Source of the DNA: Qipengyuania xiamenensis
Lineage (GTDB): Bacteria > Pseudomonadota > Alphaproteobacteria > Sphingomonadales > Sphingomonadaceae
NCBI RefSeq assembly: GCF_019711495.1
Contig: NZ_JAIGNM010000002.1
Location: 1-64,000 of the forward strand
Direction of reading: 5' to 3'
Length of the DNA stretch: 64,000 nucleotides
The translations under genes and the position numbers were made by a program. Of the stretch, positions 43,434-51,245 are shown piece by piece. Each line of letters starts with the position of its first letter. Within the stretch, counting starts at the first letter, position 1. The notes under the pieces are model-generated. The model was not told the DNA's origin. It saw only the letters and a list, made by a program, of their open reading frames with translations, and did not search any database.

Positions 43434-43455
43434 TCCCTCCTGCTCCGCCACTTCC
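43434..43455 (+). repeat. Right attachment site (attR) direct repeat
   Basis: An exact 22-bp copy of the tRNA-Ser(GGA) 3' end (TCCCTCCTGC to CCACTTCC). It is a non-functional tRNA tail left at the far junction. The preceding 60 bp belong to the element and the following bases to the chromosome. Confidence 0.9.
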
Positions 43456-43480
43456 TCCTGTCCGATCTCACCGACCTGTA

Positions 43481-43515
43481 GGCGAGCGATCTCGTGCTCT
43501 GACGCATCGCTCGCC
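43481..43515 (+). terminator. Strong hairpin next to attR
   Basis: A perfect 10-bp stem, GGCGAGCGAT and ATCGCTCGCC with a 15-nt loop, 25 bp past attR. There is no T-run. It was probably the original 3' end of the tRNA-Ser transcript, now cut off from its gene by the insertion. It may alternatively be a leader hairpin for the aldehyde dehydrogenase gene. Confidence 0.45.
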
Positions 43516-43604
43516 GCGGGCCGGTGATCGAATCCCGTTTGCGATTCCGTGCAGCATGCCTAAGTTTCTCTCCGAAACCGATTCTGCGTTTTGAGGAGAG
43601 AGCC

Positions 43605-45029
43605 ATGACCACCACTTATGCGAACCTGATCGACGGCGAGATGGTGACGACGAGCAATACGTTCGAAGTCGTCAATCCGGCCAATGAAGAGGTCGTGGGT
43701 ATCGTCCCCTCCTGCGGCAAGGACGAACTCGACCGAGCGGTCGCCGCCGCCCGCCGCGCGTTCAAGACATGGAAGAAGACCAGCGCGGAAGAGCGCCAGA
43801 AGGTCGTCATGGGCATTTCGGCAGCCATCAAGGACAATGCCGACGAGCTCTATCGCCTGCTCACCACCGAGCAGGGCAAGCCGCATGCACAGGCCCAGCA
43901 GGAAATCTACGGTGCAGCAGGCCTCGCCGCCGCGCAGTCGACGCTGACGCTCGACGATGTGATCAACCAGGATGACGACACGCGCCTGTCACGCACCCGC
44001 CGCGTGCCGGTTGGCGTGGTCGGCGGCATCGTGCCGTGGAACTTCCCGGTCATGATGGCGATCCAGAAGATCGTGCCTGCGCTGATTTCCGGCTGCACCA
44101 TCGTGCTCAAGCCTTCGCCGTTCACGCCGCTTACCACGCTTCGGATCGCCGAACTGATCAAGGATTTCGTGCCCGCCGGCACGGTCAACATCATCACCGG
44201 TCCCGACGAGCTCGGCCCGATGATCACCGAGCATCCCGATATCGACAAGATCACCTTCACCGGCTCGACCGCTACGGGGAAGAAGATCATGGAAGGTGCC
44301 GCGGGCGACCTCAAGCGCATCACCCTGGAGCTGGGCGGTAACGACGCCTCGATCGTGCTGCCCGATGCCGATGTCGAGGCAGTCGCACAGCAGCTCTTCT
44401 GGTCGAGCTTCTCGAACGCCGGCCAGATCTGCGTCGCGGCGAAGCGCATCTACATCCACGAGGACATCTACGACGACCTGTCGAAGGCCATCGCGGAATA
44501 CGCCAAGACCGTTGTCGTAGGCGACGGTTCGCAGCAGGGCACGGGCGTCGGCCCGATCCAGAACAAGAAGCAGTTCGACCGCGTTTGCGAGCTGATCCAG
44601 GATGCCAAGGACAATGGCTACCAGTTCCTGACCGGCGGCGATGTCGATCCTTCAGGCACCGGCTATTACGTGCCGATCACCATTCTCGACAATCCGCCCG
44701 AAGATGCGCGCATCGTGGCCGAAGAACAGTTCGGTCCGGTCATGCCGCTGATGAAGTTCGGTAGCGTCGAGGAAGCGATCGAGCGCGCGAACAATTCGGA
44801 ATACGGCCTCGCTGGCGCTGTCTGGACGAAGGACACCGACAAAGGCGTCGAGATCGCCGAACAGCTCGAAACCGGCACCGTGTGGATCAACGAATTCCTG
44901 CACATCTCGCCGCTTGCGCCCTTCGGCGGGCACAAGCAGTCGGGCATCGGCGCCGAATACGGCATCGATGGCCTGAAGGAGTTCACCTATCCGCAGGTGA
45001 TCACGGTCAAGCGCGACGCTGTCGTCTGA
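43605..45029 (+). CDS. NAD(P)-dependent aldehyde dehydrogenase
   Basis: A 474-aa ALDH-superfamily enzyme that oxidizes an aldehyde to its acid. It has the PWNFPVMMAIQKIVPALISG segment, the cofactor loop ITFTGSTATGKKIMEGAAGD, Glu242 (LELGGND) and catalytic Cys276 (FSNAGQICVAAKR). The C-terminal INEFLHISPLAPFGGHKQSG is typical of broad-substrate and betaine- or semialdehyde-type members. The substrate cannot be fixed from sequence. ATG 43605 has GAGGAGAGAG upstream. It is the first chromosomal gene after the mobile element and 42 bp before the 5-oxoprolinase gene. Confidence 0.92.
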   Translation: MTTTYANLIDGEMVTTSNTFEVVNPANEEVVGIVPSCGKDELDRAVAAARRAFKTWKKTSAEERQKVVMGISAAIKDNADELYRLLTTEQGKPHAQAQQEIYGAAGLAAAQSTLTLDDVINQDDDTRLSRTRRVPVGVVGGIVPWNFPVMMAIQKIVPALISGCTIVLKPSPFTPLTTLRIAELIKDFVPAGTVNIITGPDELGPMITEHPDIDKITFTGSTATGKKIMEGAAGDLKRITLELGGNDASIVLPDADVEAVAQQLFWSSFSNAGQICVAAKRIYIHEDIYDDLSKAIAEYAKTVVVGDGSQQGTGVGPIQNKKQFDRVCELIQDAKDNGYQFLTGGDVDPSGTGYYVPITILDNPPEDARIVAEEQFGPVMPLMKFGSVEEAIERANNSEYGLAGAVWTKDTDKGVEIAEQLETGTVWINEFLHISPLAPFGGHKQSGIGAEYGIDGLKEFTYPQVITVKRDAVV

Positions 45030-45071
45030 TCCCCACTTGCGCTGCCATGACGCGTGCCTAGTGTGCGCGGC

Positions 45072-48000
45072 ATGGCAGCTACTCCTCCCGCATGGCGCTT
45101 CGCGATCGATCGCGGGGGAACATTCACCGATGTCGTAGCCACCACTCCGCAAGGACGGCTGGTGACCGACAAGCTGCTTTCCGAGAATCCCGATCACTAT
45201 CGCGATGCCGCGAGCGAGGCGGTTCGCCGTCTCATGGCCGCGCATGGTGAAGGTCCGATTGCGGAACTGCGCATCGGCTCCACTGTGGCCACCAATGCCC
45301 TGCTCGAGCGCAAGGGCGAGCGGTTGGCGCTCGCGATCACACAAGGCTTCGGCGATGCGCTGCGGATCGGCGCGCAGGCGCGTCCGGAAATCTTCGCCCG
45401 CCATATCGTCCTGCCCGAACAATTGCCCGCACGCGTGGTCGAGGTGACCGAGCGCGTCGGTGTCGGCGGCGAAGTCCTGACACCCCTCGACGAAGAAACT
45501 GCCCGGCGCGATTTCGAGGCACTGCGGGGAGAGGGCTTCGATGCAATCGCCATCGTGCTCATGCATGGCTGGAAGTATCGCGACCATGAAGAGCGACTGG
45601 CCGAGATCGCTCGCGAGATCGGCTTTGCGCAGGTCAGCGTGAGCCACGAGGTCGCCCCTCTGATCAAGCTCGTCCCGCGCGGCGATACGACCGTGGTCGA
45701 TGCCTATCTCTCGCCGGTCTTGCGGCGCTACACCGACACTCTGCGCGCGGCGCTGCCCGATGCGGACCGCCTGCGTTTCATGCAGTCGAACGGCGGGCTG
45801 GCGGAGGTTGGCGCATTTCGTGGCAAGGATGCGATCCTCTCGGGCCCGGCAGGCGGTGTGGTCGGCATGGTCGCCGCCTCCGAGCCGTTGGGGCACACTA
45901 AACTCATCGGGTTCGACATGGGCGGTACGAGCACCGATGTCGCGCATTACGCGGGCGAATACGAGTTGACGGGCGACAGCGTCGTGGCCGGTGTCCGCGT
46001 GGCCGCTCCGATGATGCAGATCCACACGGTGGCGGCGGGCGGCGGCTCGATCTGCAGCTTCGACGGCGCGCGTTTCCGCGTCGGCCCGGAAAGCGCTGGC
46101 GCCGATCCGGGACCAGCCTGCTACCGCAAGGGCGGCCCGCTGAGCGTGACCGACTGCAACCTGTTCCTCGGGCGCATCGATCCGGCCTTCTTCCCGAGCG
46201 TGTTCGGCCCGAACGGCGACCAACCGCTCGATCCTGAAGCCTCGCGGCGGCGTCTGGAAGATATCGCTGCATCGCTCCCCGAACCGAAATCGCTGGAGGC
46301 CATTGCCGAGGGCTTCCTCGCCATCGCGGTCGACAACATGGCCAATGCCATTCGCAAGATCAGCGTGGCGCGCGGGCATGACGTAACCACCTATGCGCTC
46401 GCCTGCTTCGGCGGGGCGGGCGGACAGCACGCCTGCAAGGTCGCCGACGAGCTGGGGATCGAGACCGTGCTCGTGCATCCGCTCGCGGGCATTCTCTCGG
46501 CCTATGGCATCGGCCTCGCGCCGGTGAAGGCGATCCGCGAGGTCAGCCTGGTCAAACCGCTCGCCGATGACTTCATGGGGCCGCTGGCCGAGCTGGAAGC
46601 GGAAGCGCGCGAGGCACTGACCGGGCAGGGCATCTCCGACGAGGCTATCCAGCTCGAAAGCCGTGCAAGGCTGCGCTTCAAGGGCAGCGATTCCATGCTA
46701 ACGGTAGACGTGGGCGATATCGCCGAGATGGACGAGGCCTTCCGCCTGCTCCACCGCCAGCGCTTTGGTTACTCCGATGCCGAAGCCCCGATCATCGTCG
46801 AGGCACTGAGCGTCGAGGCGAGCGGCATTTCCGGCGGCCTCGGCACGGCGCAGGCCGATCCGGTTGCGACCTCGGGCAACGCATCCGGCTCCTGGCGCAC
46901 GTTGGCCCGCGCCGACATGGGCGAGGGCGAGGAGGTCTCCGGTCCCGCACTGATCGTCGATCCGGGTTCGACAACGGTGGTCGAGCAAGGCTGGCAGGCG
47001 AAGCTCGCCGAGGAAGGGACGCTGGTCCTGACCCGTGTCGTGGCGCTGCAGCGCGACCTTGCGGTGGGGACCGAGGTCGATCCCGTACGGCTCGAAATCT
47101 TCAATAACCTCTTCATGGCGATTGCCGAGGAAATGGGCGTGGTGCTCCAGTCCACCGCCACTTCGGTCAATATCAAGGAGCGGCTAGACTTCTCCTGCGC
47201 GCTGTTCGACCGGACAGGCGCTTTGATCGCCAATGCGCCGCATATCCCCGTCCACCTCGGCAGCATGGGCGATAGTATCGCGCGGGTGATCGAGGAGCGC
47301 GGGGAAGGCCGCGACGGGCGCGGGTTCAGGCGCGGCGATGCCTATGTCCTCAACGATCCCTATCGCGGTGGCACACACTTGCCCGACATCACCGTGATCG
47401 TGCCGGTCTTCTACGACGAAGAAAGCGACGAGCCTGACGCCTTCGTCGCCGCGCGCGGGCACCATGCCGATATCGGCGGGATCGCGCCCGGCTCGATGCC
47501 GCCCGAAAGCGCGACCATCGAGGAAGAGGGCGTCATGATCGACAACCTCCTGATGGTGGACGAGGGACATTTCCGCGAAGCGCCGGTGCGCGAAGTGCTG
47601 GCCTCGGCGAAATTCCCCGCCCGCAATCCCGAACGCAACCTCTCCGACCTGCGCGCGCAGCTGGCTGCCTGCACACGCGGCGCGGAACTCCTGCAGGGCG
47701 CGGCCCGCGACCAGGGGGCTGAGGTGGTCGAAGCCTATATGGATCACGTGCTCGCCAATGCGGAGGAGAGCGTGCGCCGCCTGCTCGACCGGCTCAAGGA
47801 CGGCAGCTTTTCCTACGCAATGGACAATGGCGCAGTCGTGAAGATCGCGATCCGGATAAACGATGCGACCCGCTCCGCCGTTTTCGACTTCACCGGGACC
47901 AGCAACCAGCTACCCGACAACTTCAACGCGCCGCGCTCAATCACCCGCGCCGCGGCGCTATATGTCTTGCGCACGCTGATCGATGACCAGATTCCGATGA

Positions 48001-48629
48001 ACGACGGGTGCTTGCGACCGGTTGAACTAATTGTGCCGCGGGGAAGCATGCTCAATCCGATGCCGGGCGCGGCAGTTGTTGCGGGCAATGTGGAGACCAG
48101 CCAGGTCGTCACCGACGCGCTTTTCGCCGCCACCGGCAGGCTCGCGCCGAGCCAAGGGACGATGAATAACTTCACCTTCGGCAACGAGGCGCACCAGTAT
48201 TACGAAACGATCTGCGGCGGTTCTGGCGCCGGACCCGACCATGACGGGACCAGCGCGGTGCAAACCCACATGACGAACAGCCGCCTGACGGATGCCGAAA
48301 TCCTCGAAACACGCCTGCCGGTGCGGCTCGAGAGCTTCGCCATCCGCCGCGGCTCTGGCGGCGCGGGCGCGCATCGTGGCGGCGACGGAGTCGAGCGGCG
48401 CGTCACCTTCCTCGAGGAAATGCGCGCCAATATGCTCGCCAACCGCCGCAAGGTGGCGCCGCGCGGGATCAACGGCGGCGGTGATGCGCAGCCCGGACGC
48501 AACTGGGTCGAGCGGGCCGACGGCACTATCGAGGAATTCGGGGCGACCGGGCACAAGGACATGATGCCCGGCGATACATTCGTGATCCTGACGCCCGGAG
48601 GGGGCGGTTTCGGGGAGGAAACACAATGA
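45072..48629 (+). CDS. 5-oxoprolinase / hydantoinase A-B fusion
   Basis: A 1185-aa ATP-dependent enzyme. The N-terminal hydantoinase A part begins RFAIDRGGTFTDVVATTPQG and has an actin-like GFDMGGTSTDVAHYAGEY and FGGAGGQHACKVADELGI. From about residue 660 the hydantoinase B part follows (DPVRLEIFNNLFMAIAEEMG, YRGGTHLPDITV, TPGGGGFG at the end). The single-chain A+B layout and length fit eukaryote-type 5-oxoprolinase, which opens 5-oxoproline to glutamate. The DUF969/DUF979 transporter directly downstream supports this substrate over hydantoins. ATG 45072 is used; an in-frame GTG at 45054 is possible. Confidence 0.9.
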   Translation: MAATPPAWRFAIDRGGTFTDVVATTPQGRLVTDKLLSENPDHYRDAASEAVRRLMAAHGEGPIAELRIGSTVATNALLERKGERLALAITQGFGDALRIGAQARPEIFARHIVLPEQLPARVVEVTERVGVGGEVLTPLDEETARRDFEALRGEGFDAIAIVLMHGWKYRDHEERLAEIAREIGFAQVSVSHEVAPLIKLVPRGDTTVVDAYLSPVLRRYTDTLRAALPDADRLRFMQSNGGLAEVGAFRGKDAILSGPAGGVVGMVAASEPLGHTKLIGFDMGGTSTDVAHYAGEYELTGDSVVAGVRVAAPMMQIHTVAAGGGSICSFDGARFRVGPESAGADPGPACYRKGGPLSVTDCNLFLGRIDPAFFPSVFGPNGDQPLDPEASRRRLEDIAASLPEPKSLEAIAEGFLAIAVDNMANAIRKISVARGHDVTTYALACFGGAGGQHACKVADELGIETVLVHPLAGILSAYGIGLAPVKAIREVSLVKPLADDFMGPLAELEAEAREALTGQGISDEAIQLESRARLRFKGSDSMLTVDVGDIAEMDEAFRLLHRQRFGYSDAEAPIIVEALSVEASGISGGLGTAQADPVATSGNASGSWRTLARADMGEGEEVSGPALIVDPGSTTVVEQGWQAKLAEEGTLVLTRVVALQRDLAVGTEVDPVRLEIFNNLFMAIAEEMGVVLQSTATSVNIKERLDFSCALFDRTGALIANAPHIPVHLGSMGDSIARVIEERGEGRDGRGFRRGDAYVLNDPYRGGTHLPDITVIVPVFYDEESDEPDAFVAARGHHADIGGIAPGSMPPESATIEEEGVMIDNLLMVDEGHFREAPVREVLASAKFPARNPERNLSDLRAQLAACTRGAELLQGAARDQGAEVVEAYMDHVLANAEESVRRLLDRLKDGSFSYAMDNGAVVKIAIRINDATRSAVFDFTGTSNQLPDNFNAPRSITRAAALYVLRTLIDDQIPMNDGCLRPVELIVPRGSMLNPMPGAAVVAGNVETSQVVTDALFAATGRLAPSQGTMNNFTFGNEAHQYYETICGGSGAGPDHDGTSAVQTHMTNSRLTDAEILETRLPVRLESFAIRRGSGGAGAHRGGDGVERRVTFLEEMRANMLANRRKVAPRGINGGGDAQPGRNWVERADGTIEEFGATGHKDMMPGDTFVILTPGGGGFGEETQ

Positions 48630-49309
48630 ATTACTGGCCCCTGCTGGGCATCGCGCTGGTCGTGATCGGCTTTGCGCTGCGCTTCAATCCGCTGCTGGTC
48701 GTGGTCGGCGCGGCGCTTGCGACCGGGCTCCTCGCGGGCCTCGATTTCGTCGCCGTGGTCGAGGCACTGGGCAAGGCCTTCAACGACAACCGCTATATCT
48801 CGGTGACGTGGATCATCCTGCCGGTGATCGGCCTGCTCGAGCGTTACGGCCTGCAGCAGCGCGCCCGTGCAGTGATCGAGAACCTGCGCGGCGCGACCAT
48901 GGGCAAGCTGCTGACGGTCTACCTGCTGTTCCGCCAATTGACGGCAGCCATCGGCATGAAGGACATCGGCGGCCACCCGCAGGCGGTTCGCCCGCTCGTC
49001 GCACCGATGGCCGAGGCCGCAGCGGAGAAGTCGCATGGCAAGCTCGCCGAGGACGATCGGCAGAAGGTGCTCGCCATGTCGGCTGCCACCGACAATGTCG
49101 GGCTGTTCTTCGGCGAGGATATCTTCTTTGCCATCGCCTCGATCCTGCTGATCCAGGGCGTGTTCGAAAGCTACGGCTATCCCCTCACTCCGCTGCAGCT
49201 GTCAGTGTGGGCGATCCCGACCGCGATCTGTGCCTTCATCATCCACGGCTGGCGCATCCGCGCGCTCGACCGAAAGATCGGGCGGGCCCCGGCGGAGGCA
49301 GGCGCATGA
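48626..49309 (+). CDS. 5-oxoproline transporter subunit, DUF969 family
   Basis: A 227-aa membrane protein of the DUF969 family with about five to six hydrophobic helices (PLLGIALVVIGFALRFNPLL, ATDNVGLFFGEDIFFAIASI). The family is tied to 5-oxoprolinase genes and is proposed to import 5-oxoproline together with DUF979. Its start overlaps the oxoprolinase stop (ATGA) and its stop overlaps the DUF979 start, giving a strict three-gene unit. Confidence 0.88.
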   Translation: MNYWPLLGIALVVIGFALRFNPLLVVVGAALATGLLAGLDFVAVVEALGKAFNDNRYISVTWIILPVIGLLERYGLQQRARAVIENLRGATMGKLLTVYLLFRQLTAAIGMKDIGGHPQAVRPLVAPMAEAAAEKSHGKLAEDDRQKVLAMSAATDNVGLFFGEDIFFAIASILLIQGVFESYGYPLTPLQLSVWAIPTAICAFIIHGWRIRALDRKIGRAPAEAGA

Positions 49310-50256
49310 TCACCTACGAATGGCTCTACGTCCTTGCGGGCGTGTTCTTCGCGATCTGGTCGCTGCTCAGCCTGCGCGACGGGCGCTGGGGCAATGCCTC
49401 CTTCTGGGGCCTGCTTGCCGCGAGCTTCTTCTTCGGCAGCCACCTCTCCGATTTCGCCAATGGCGTGCTGGTCCTCGCAATGGTTGCGATTGCAGGCACG
49501 GGCGCGCTGAAGCGCAGCGATCCGGAGACTACGAGCATCGAGGAGCGCCGCGACTATTCGAAAGTGCTGGGCAACAAGCTCTTCGTGCCCGCTCTGATTG
49601 TCCCGATCACCGCGGTGGCGGGTACGCTGCTCTACAATTACACGCCGCTCAAGGAGACCGGCCTGTTCGAGGCACGCCGCGAGACGTTGATCCTCTTCGG
49701 TGTCGGTGTGCTGATCGCGCTGGTGGTGGCGATGGCCTGGCTGCGCCCGCCTGCGCTTGCGCCTGCGGAGGAGGGGAGGCGGCTGCTCGATTCCATCGGC
49801 TGGGCAGCGATCCTGCCGCAAATGCTCGCCGCGCTCGGCGCGGTCTTTGCGCTGGCGGGTGTGGGCGAGATCATCGGCGGCGTTGCAGGCGACATCATTC
49901 CCGATGGCAGCGTGTTCCTCACTGTCGTCGTCTTCGCGCTCGGCATGGCGCTGTTCACGATGATCATGGGCAATGCCTTTGCCGCATTCCCGGTGATGGC
50001 GGCCGCGATCGGCATCCCGCTGCTGGTCGAGACTTATGACGGCAATCCGGCGGTGATCGGCGCCGTCGGGATGCTCGCAGGCTTCTGCGGCACGTTGATG
50101 ACCCCCATGGCGGCCAACTTCAACATCGTGCCCGCCGCGCTGCTCGAGCTGAAGGACCAGAACGGCGTGATTCGCCAGCAGATCGGGACCGCGATCCCGC
50201 TGTGGCTGTGCAATGTCGCGATCATCTATGTGGGAGCATTCCTGCTGTGGAACTGA
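49306..50256 (+). CDS. 5-oxoproline transporter subunit, DUF979 family
   Basis: A 316-aa polytopic membrane protein of the DUF979 family, with eight or more helices (EWLYVLAGVFFAIWSLLSLR, FVPALIVPITAVAGTLLYNY, LTVVVFALGMALFTMIMGNA). It partners DUF969 in presumed 5-oxoproline uptake. The start is fixed by an ATGA overlap. The stop overlaps the GTG start of the DUF2891 gene by 10 bp. Confidence 0.88.
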   Translation: MITYEWLYVLAGVFFAIWSLLSLRDGRWGNASFWGLLAASFFFGSHLSDFANGVLVLAMVAIAGTGALKRSDPETTSIEERRDYSKVLGNKLFVPALIVPITAVAGTLLYNYTPLKETGLFEARRETLILFGVGVLIALVVAMAWLRPPALAPAEEGRRLLDSIGWAAILPQMLAALGAVFALAGVGEIIGGVAGDIIPDGSVFLTVVVFALGMALFTMIMGNAFAAFPVMAAAIGIPLLVETYDGNPAVIGAVGMLAGFCGTLMTPMAANFNIVPAALLELKDQNGVIRQQIGTAIPLWLCNVAIIYVGAFLLWN

Positions 50257-51236
50257 CCGAGGATATCGGGCGCAATTTCGCGCGCGCCGCTCTGGGCCAC
50301 GTTATGCGGCCCTTTCCATACAAGGACGATCACGTGTTCGAAAGCGAACACGATGTCCGCGCGCCGCGCGATGCGCATCCGGTATTCTTCGGTAGCTATG
50401 ACTGGCATTCCTGTGTCCATGGATGGTGGACGCTGCTCACGCTCCGCCGCTTGTTTCCAGAGATGCCCGAAGCTGAGGAAATTGCTGCGCTTGCGGACGA
50501 GACCTTCACCGAAGAGAAGCTGGCGGTCGAGCTAGCCTATCTCGAAAGACCATCCGCGCGCGGGTTCGAGCGTCCCTATGGTTGGGGTTGGCTACTTTTC
50601 CTCCACCTAGAAGCGTCCCGGCACGGAGACCGGGATTGGGGCCGCCTGCTCGAACCAATGGCGAGGCTCTTGGCCAAACGGTTGCGCGAATATCTCGCGA
50701 TCCTGACTTATCCGATCACTGTCGGTACGCATTTCAACACTGCATTTGCTCTGATGCTGGCCAGTGAGTGGGCCGAAACATGGGAGCCTGAGATGCTTGA
50801 GGACATCGCCGTCTGGGCCAGAAAGCAGTTCTTGCCGCGAAAGGACTATCGCGGCTGGGAACCGGGAGGAGATGAATTCCTCTCGCCCGTCCTCACCGCA
50901 GCCACGCTGATGCAGTGGGCGCTGCCGCGCGAAGAATGGGTGCGTTGGTTCGACGAACTTGTGATCGATAATGGCTGGCTGGAGAGCGAATGCTTGCCAG
51001 TGACGGTTTCCGATCGCAGCGACGGAAAAATCGCCCATTTGGACGGGCTTAACCTCAGTAGGGCGTTTTGCCTGTGGGAAATGGTCCCCTATCTGCATGA
51101 CCGGCCTGAGCTGATCGACTTGCTGAAAAGGCGGGCGCGGCTACATCTCGAGGCCTCGCTCCCGCATGTAACCGGAGACTATATGGGCGAACACTGGCTC
51201 GCGAGTTTCGCCCTGCTCGCACTGCTGTCACGCTGA
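50247..51236 (+). CDS. DUF2891 family protein
   Basis: A 329-aa soluble protein of the DUF2891 family, an alpha/alpha-barrel-like fold judging by many Trp/Leu helices. Conserved stretches are HPVFFGSYDWHSCVHGWWTL, ERPYGWGWLLFLHLEASRHG, PITVGTHFNTAFALMLASEW and HLDGLNLSRAFCLWEM. The activity is unknown. The GTG start at 50247, with GGGAG upstream, lies inside the DUF979 gene, so it is coupled to the 5-oxoproline operon. That association may hint at its role. Confidence 0.8.
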   Translation: MELTEDIGRNFARAALGHVMRPFPYKDDHVFESEHDVRAPRDAHPVFFGSYDWHSCVHGWWTLLTLRRLFPEMPEAEEIAALADETFTEEKLAVELAYLERPSARGFERPYGWGWLLFLHLEASRHGDRDWGRLLEPMARLLAKRLREYLAILTYPITVGTHFNTAFALMLASEWAETWEPEMLEDIAVWARKQFLPRKDYRGWEPGGDEFLSPVLTAATLMQWALPREEWVRWFDELVIDNGWLESECLPVTVSDRSDGKIAHLDGLNLSRAFCLWEMVPYLHDRPELIDLLKRRARLHLEASLPHVTGDYMGEHWLASFALLALLSR

Positions 51237-51245
51237 CCGGATCGC

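Larger units (their letters stand above)
14880..43455. mobile_element. Integrative mobilizable element in tRNA-Ser(GGA)
   Basis: This 28.6-kb element is bounded by the 22-bp direct repeat. Order: integrase next to the tRNA, AlpA-like regulator and an unknown gene (minus strand), partition-like and mobilization genes, metal resistance, a hydrolase/thioesterase pair, a multidrug pump with MarR, an ABC1 kinase, then an unknown operon at the far end. Relaxase and MobC are present but no coupling protein or type IV secretion genes. It therefore looks mobilizable by a helper rather than self-transmissible. TGGGGGCA motifs near both ends resemble integrase arm sites. The genes beyond each end are ordinary chromosomal ones. 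Confidence 0.88.

Noticed and set aside
14880..43455. The element as a prophage or a self-transmissible ICE
   Set aside because: No capsid, tail, lysis or terminase genes and no VirB/Tra-type secretion or coupling-protein genes are present; only mobilization genes are.
44652..46478. A 608-aa leftward reading frame opposite the aldehyde dehydrogenase and 5-oxoprolinase genes
   Set aside because: It is rich in His, Arg and Gly as expected for the antisense of GC-rich genes, and both sense genes have clear enzyme motifs.
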